Notes under the pieces: generated by a model | The model's database searches: none | Seen by the model: only the letters and a program-made list of their open reading frames with translations | Told to the model about the DNA's origin: nothing | Made by a program: the position numbers and the translations under genes | Shown: one piece after another, positions 60,002 through 64,000 of the stretch | Position numbering within the stretch: the first letter of the stretch is position 1 | Layout of the letters: every line of letters begins with the position of its first letter | NCBI GenBank assembly: GCA_023101725.1 | Contig: JALJCO010000093.1 | Location: 248,001 to 312,000, forward strand | DNA from: Atherinomorus stipes | Lineage: Eukaryota; Chordata; Actinopteri; Atheriniformes; Atherinidae | Direction of reading: 5' to 3' | Length of the DNA: 64,000 bases

Positions 60002-60112
60002 CTTCCCATTGCGATGACTAGGCTGTACCTCTTCTCTACTTCCCATTGCGATGACTAGGTTGTACCTCTTCTCTACTTCCCATTGCGATGACTAGGGTGT
60101 ACCTCTTCTCTG
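60002..60112 (+). repeat. Three 37-bp tandem repeats
   Basis: Units begin CTTCCCATTGCGATGACTAG and end TACCTCTTCTCTA; they differ mainly at one base (GGC, GGT or GGG before TGTACC). They lie near the 3' end of the retro-inserted block. Short tandem repeats in the 3' UTR are common in non-LTR elements. Confidence 0.95.
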
Positions 60113-60500
60113 CGTAGTTCTGCGTGTGTTTGTGTGTGTTTGTATGATTTTGTTTTCCAACAGAGACCTTGGTTGTTTAGGGATCGCGGTACAGATGTAC
60201 CAGTGAACTGTGTAAGTGGATTCATGTTTTCTCTCCTCTCTCTCTTCCTCTTCCTTACTCCTTTCTCTCTGTTTCACTTTCTATCATTACCTCTGTTAAC
60301 TTTCATTTCTCCCTTGTCAGGCCCAGCAGTATGATATGGAATGGTGTAATAGACAAATGTTTAAATAAAAAAAATAAAATGAATAAACATGATATCAAGT
60401 GGAGCCTTATGTTCATAAAGCTCCGCTTGGTAAAGCAAAACTGTTCAACAGAATAAAGCAATCAGATTTCCATTCTGCTTGCTTCGATGCTGGACAGGAC

Positions 60501-60504
<4 letters not shown>

Positions 60505-60554
<50 letters not shown>
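60505..60554 (+). repeat. Poly(A) tail of the retro-insertion
   Basis: Fifty consecutive A residues immediately before the right copy of the 14-bp duplication. An AATAAA occurs at 60452-60457. Confidence 0.95.
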
Positions 60555-60556
<2 letters not shown>

Positions 60557-60568
60557 TGAAAATCAAAT

Positions 60569-62989
60569 GATACTAATGAGTCAACAGACAATCTGGACAA
60601 AATGAGAGTGGAATAGTTTTGCACTAAAAACATCCCATGTATCATTTATTCCTGGATAATAAATTCTTGTTTCTCATTTAGACTCCAAATTGCCATGTAT
60701 AACAGGAATACACTTTGACTAATTTTTCCTGCAACAATATGTGAACAGACTTGGCGAATCATAACATTTATTTAGTCCCAGCTTTGATCTTTATTTTTAT
60801 ATATCTGAAAATGCATTCTAAGAACACAAACAACATGTCATATGTAAAGGTATATGTCAGAGAGATGCTGGTGTCTGTGATATCTGCTCTTCACTCAGAT
60901 AAAATTAATGAATGAACTGCATTTGCAAAAGTTAGCATTTTCTTGGTTGTTAAACCAATTACTAGTTATTGAAGTTATCTAAAATGTCCATGTCTGGGAT
61001 GACACATAAAACAAGTAGCAGGCATCTGACATGTAAGCAGCAGTGCAAGCTGCATTTCAAAGCAATAGCTCTGAGGTACGTCTGTGGTCCTGAAAGTATG
61101 TTATGTGTTGTGGTTTTACTCTAAAGAGGTACACTAAGTGGCCAAAATGGTAAAAACATTCTCTGAGTGTGGGGTCTCACAGAAATGCAAATGAGAAAAT
61201 GTTGCAAAATGTTTGTTTTTTTTCCTCAACTGAAGGATTGATTTCACAATTGGCCTCAAATAAGCTGCAATGTAGATCTTTGAAACCCCTCATGTGTTTT
61301 TTCCTTCTTTCTTTATGTCAGGAGTTTGTGAATGACTTTATTTTGTATGTGTTTGCTTGTTGTGTGTATGTGGGTTTGGGGGGAGTTAACCTCCTCACCC
61401 CTCCAATTCACTGGAGCCGGCTGATTAGCTGATTTGTTGCCTTTTAGTTATGTTAATGCAACTTAATTACAGACCTGGTGGGAACTCAAGACTCTCTCCC
61501 TCCATTTCACACACACTCAAACACACGCAAGCTTAAGCAGCTGTCCTTGGACACTGCATTGACTTCCATTCATCAGTGGACAGTCTAACCCTCACCCAAA
61601 CCAAACCCCAACCAGGACACCGTAAATGCTGCTTTTCCTAAAGTGGTCTTAATGTGGTTGGTGTTCGTGACATGAAGTGTAAAATAATCACCTCAATTTG
61701 CGTTCAAGTGTTATTTGTTACCAAAATGCATTAATGTATTAGGATCTGTCTGTGATTCTTGTTTCACAGTCCTCCCCTCCAAGTCTCTTTCTCTCCTTCC
61801 CTCATTTTTTCTTCTTCTCCTCAAGTTCTCCCTCTGTCTTTCTCTGATGTGCATCTTTTTTGTCCACACTGTAATAATCTACCCTGCCTATATCATCGGC
61901 TGCTGCTGTCAGCAGCATGGCGTCAGTCAGTCTTGGGATCTCAAAGATGTAACCCAATGTGCGTGTATGTGTGCATATATGTGTGTGTTTGTTTAGCTTG
62001 TAGACTCCTCAGGACAGCCATGACTCGACTCTTTCCAACAGCGTATGAGAGTGCCACAGACCGGCCAATCTTTTCATTGGCTAAGGAAAAGTGTGTGCAT
62101 GCATATATGTGTGTGTGTGGGCACTTTTGCTTGTGTGTCTCCCTGAGTCACACGCTAAGCCCCAAACATCAGCTCAGGGATCCCAGCCAATTAAAAGCTA
62201 ATGCAGGCTCGGATGCCTTTCTCCTACCAACATCTGGGTATTAAACTAAACGCCTGCAATATATTAGTTATGAAGTCAGCAGCTATGAGGAGGACCACAC
62301 AGGAGGAGTGCACAATTTAGCGTACAGTCTAGCTCTGTTACTTATTTTCTGTGTGAATTGATGAGGTTTGTTTAAGTAGATGGCATCCAGAATGAAAAAG
62401 GAGATCATCATTTTTATCCCTGTTTTGCATCAACAAATGTGTCGGCAGATTGCACCCATCATCACTCCTTGAATGATTTATCGTTCAGTGTAAATGTAGT
62501 GTGGGTACAACAAGGATGGGTATAGTTTTTTTCATGTTGTTTCACCTGTAATTGTTTTTGAAAAAATCTTACAAAAATGCAGACGATGCATTAAAAATGT
62601 GAGGAAGGTTTTTCTTTCCTCTCCACGTGGGGGATACTGAACACTCAGGGAGAGGAAAATGGCAGCAGATGCTATGAAAAGAACCGAGTAGAAGGAAAGG
62701 TTGTCATGTTACAGGAAAGCGTGAGCGTAAAAGGGATGATATAAGGCCGTATCACACTAAAGGACACAAAAACGTGCTCAGGTGTACGTATTTCGTCATG
62801 CAACTGTGAACCGAGAAAGACATGTATCCACCTGTGTTCAGCTGGTGGGACTGATTTAAATACAGTTGACTGATACAGAGAAACAGGGAAAAGACTGGAT
62901 TGCTTTGCAGGACAACATGTTCAGAGTGTTTCATTTATCTTGATTTCATATTCAGTACTCAGGAGTGAATTAGGAGGGATGGGAAGGAG
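60569..62989. other. Unique DNA with a possible conserved element
   Basis: No gene recognised. 61415-61480 is repeat-free with closely packed TGATTAGCTGATTTG and TTAATTAC-like homeodomain/TALE-type motifs. 61759-62244 gives a 161-codon frame rich in Cys, Ser and Leu that follows TG/CT-rich sequence and has no domain. Confidence 0.35.
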
Positions 62990-63580
62990 GAGGGATGGAC
63001 CTAAAAATTGTGCTTATCATGTGGAAAGCTAGACAAAAAAGTTTGCCAGAGGATATTCAGAATTTATTTAATACTGTAACTCAAAGCGCTGGCCGCAGAA
63101 GTATATTTAATTTCCAAATCATGTTTGCACGGACAACAATGAAACAGAAGTGCCCTTCAGTGTATGGAGTTAAGCTATGGAATGTGCTGAATGAAGACAT
63201 GAAACGTTGTACTAATGTATATATATTGAAAAAAATGTACAAGGATAAAATAATACAAGAGTATATAAAACTAGAAGACAAATGAATGTGACTACAGTAA
63301 TATAAGAAACTTTTTATTGATGTTTTGTTTTGTTTTGTTTGTTTTGATATTGTTTTGTTTTTTTTGAAGATGTTGTTTTGTTAGTCTTGGCGACTTGGTG
63401 AGGAGATGGGGGTTAACTGGGAAAACTGAGTGCTTATTTTTTTAATTTTGCGACTGTACAAGGGCAGAAGATACAAGATTTTCTTCATTCTGTTCCTGTT
63501 GTTCAGGGAAACTATTGATGTACGTAATATGAAATGAAAGAAAGATGTGAACAATAAAACGTATTGAATATTGAAATGTT
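62990..63580 (+). mobile_element. LINE 3' end with ORF2 C-terminus
   Basis: An open frame (62995-63285) encodes the last ~95 residues of a LINE ORF2: LIMWKARQKSLPEDIQNLF, FARTTMKQKCPSVYGVKLWN and a Lys-rich end. The PSVYGVKLWN block corresponds to the conserved C-terminal block of several fish LINE clades. It is followed by a T/G-rich 3' UTR with TGTTT repeats (63320-63362) and an AATAAAACGTATTGAATATT end near 63550-63575. Everything upstream of this block is missing. The clade is uncertain. Confidence 0.72.
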
Positions 63581-64000
63581 GTATAATTGCAGGGTGGTTC
63601 TGCATTAAAATGCCAAAACTTTTATCTTTAACTCATCATAGGTGTGGAAGGGGGAGTGAGGAGGATGTGGTGGAGAAAAGCCGTGTGTTCGGGACTCCAC
63701 TGTTGCCTGTTGAGTTGAATTTTCAGTAGTTTAGGCACTATGTACAGTATGAATGAGAAAATATTACATTAAATGCAAATGGAAATATACAGTAATGCGG
63801 CTGCAACAAACGATCATCGGTGAATCGGGTGGGGTCTCGACTCGTTTAATCTACTTAGCGGGGAAATTTTAAAAAAGTGGCAGGAAAACATTTTTTCTCT
63901 CCTCCCATCACTTGATTTAACAACATGTTAAATCAAGAATCATGATTTGAAAACATGTTCTCATCTCAAATTTCCTACAGCTGTTGAAATATCAAATAAT
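63581..64000. other. Unique DNA to the window edge
   Basis: No feature recognised. An imperfect inverted repeat occurs around 63913-63960 (CACTTGATTTAACAACATGT / AACATGTTAAATCAAG region). Confidence 0.35.

Larger units (their letters stand above)
57873..60554 (+). mobile_element. GC-rich retro-inserted element with poly(A) tail
   Basis: A 2.68-kb block with the marks of target-primed reverse transcription: a perfect 14-bp duplication GATGAAAATCAAAT (57859-57872 and 60555-60568) and a 50-A tail (60505-60554) directly before the right copy. It is far more GC-rich than its surroundings, with long G and C runs, CA-rich stretches, three 37-bp tandem units (60002-60112) and a pyrimidine-rich stretch (60234-60320). 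No polymerase or endonuclease frame is present, so it is probably the 3' part (long UTR) of an L1-type LINE or another LINE-mobilised RNA. The perfect duplication and long tail suggest a young insertion. Confidence 0.85.

Noticed and set aside
59054..60046. 330-codon Pro/Arg-rich frame on the minus strand
   Set aside because: It is the longest open frame in the window but lies antisense inside the GC-rich retro-inserted block. Its residues simply mirror G-rich and GT-rich plus-strand DNA; several overlapping frames on both strands are open for the same reason.
61759..62244. 161-codon Cys/Ser-rich plus-strand frame
   Set aside because: Follows CT- and TG-rich simple sequence, no motif, no splice borders of note.
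1..64000. CRISPR arrays, operons, bacterial promoters or ribosome binding sites
   Set aside because: The sequence is vertebrate in character. No regularly spaced repeats or compact gene arrays exist; direct repeats seen are microsatellites or mobile elements.

Overview
This window looks like intronic or intergenic DNA of a ray-finned fish, probably a percomorph teleost. The basis is AT-rich composition, the absence of any long clean protein-coding gene, abundant simple repeats, and a repeat mix typical of fish: Tc1-like transposon remains, short hAT-type elements with 8-bp target duplications, TTAA-target elements, L2-type and L1-type non-LTR retrotransposon fragments. Species cannot be told from the sequence. 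I recognise no complete cellular protein gene.

Layout. 1-1.9 kb: unique AT-rich DNA. 1.9-5.8 kb: a frameshifted Tc1-like transposon, the end of a TTAA element, and a minus-strand L1-type fragment bracketed by a 17-bp target duplication. 5.8-15 kb: mostly unique DNA with three copies of one short hAT-type element within 1.7 kb, each with its own 8-bp target duplication. 15.9-18.4 kb: a weak candidate three-exon transcript on the minus strand, coding status unresolved. 19.7-20.3 kb: 3' end of an L2/CR1-like LINE. 20.5-21.4 kb: a CpG-rich promoter-like block ending in a good splice donor, best read as a non-coding first exon of a plus-strand gene whose coding exons I cannot find here. 21.4-64 kb would then be its first intron, or intergenic DNA.

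The remaining 42 kb is a patchwork. It holds two copies of a 391-bp element in opposite orientation (27.1 and 50.3 kb), two 470-480-bp copies of a TTAA element (30.5 and 45.5 kb), larger hAT-like elements (32.8, 35.4, 37.4 and 51.4 kb), an L2-type LINE (54.1-55.4 kb), a 664-bp TTAA element (55.8 kb), a 2.7-kb GC-rich retro-inserted block with a 50-A tail and a perfect 14-bp target duplication (57.9-60.55 kb), and a further LINE tail (63.0-63.6 kb).

No operon-like organisation exists. The clearest biology here is the history of insertion, nesting and truncation of mobile elements, much of it readable at base resolution from target-site duplications. I did not find convincing evidence of a new molecular system; the most useful leads are the CpG-rich first exon, the GC-rich retro-insertion with possible 3' transduction, the doubly truncated L1 copy, and the candidate minus-strand transcript.
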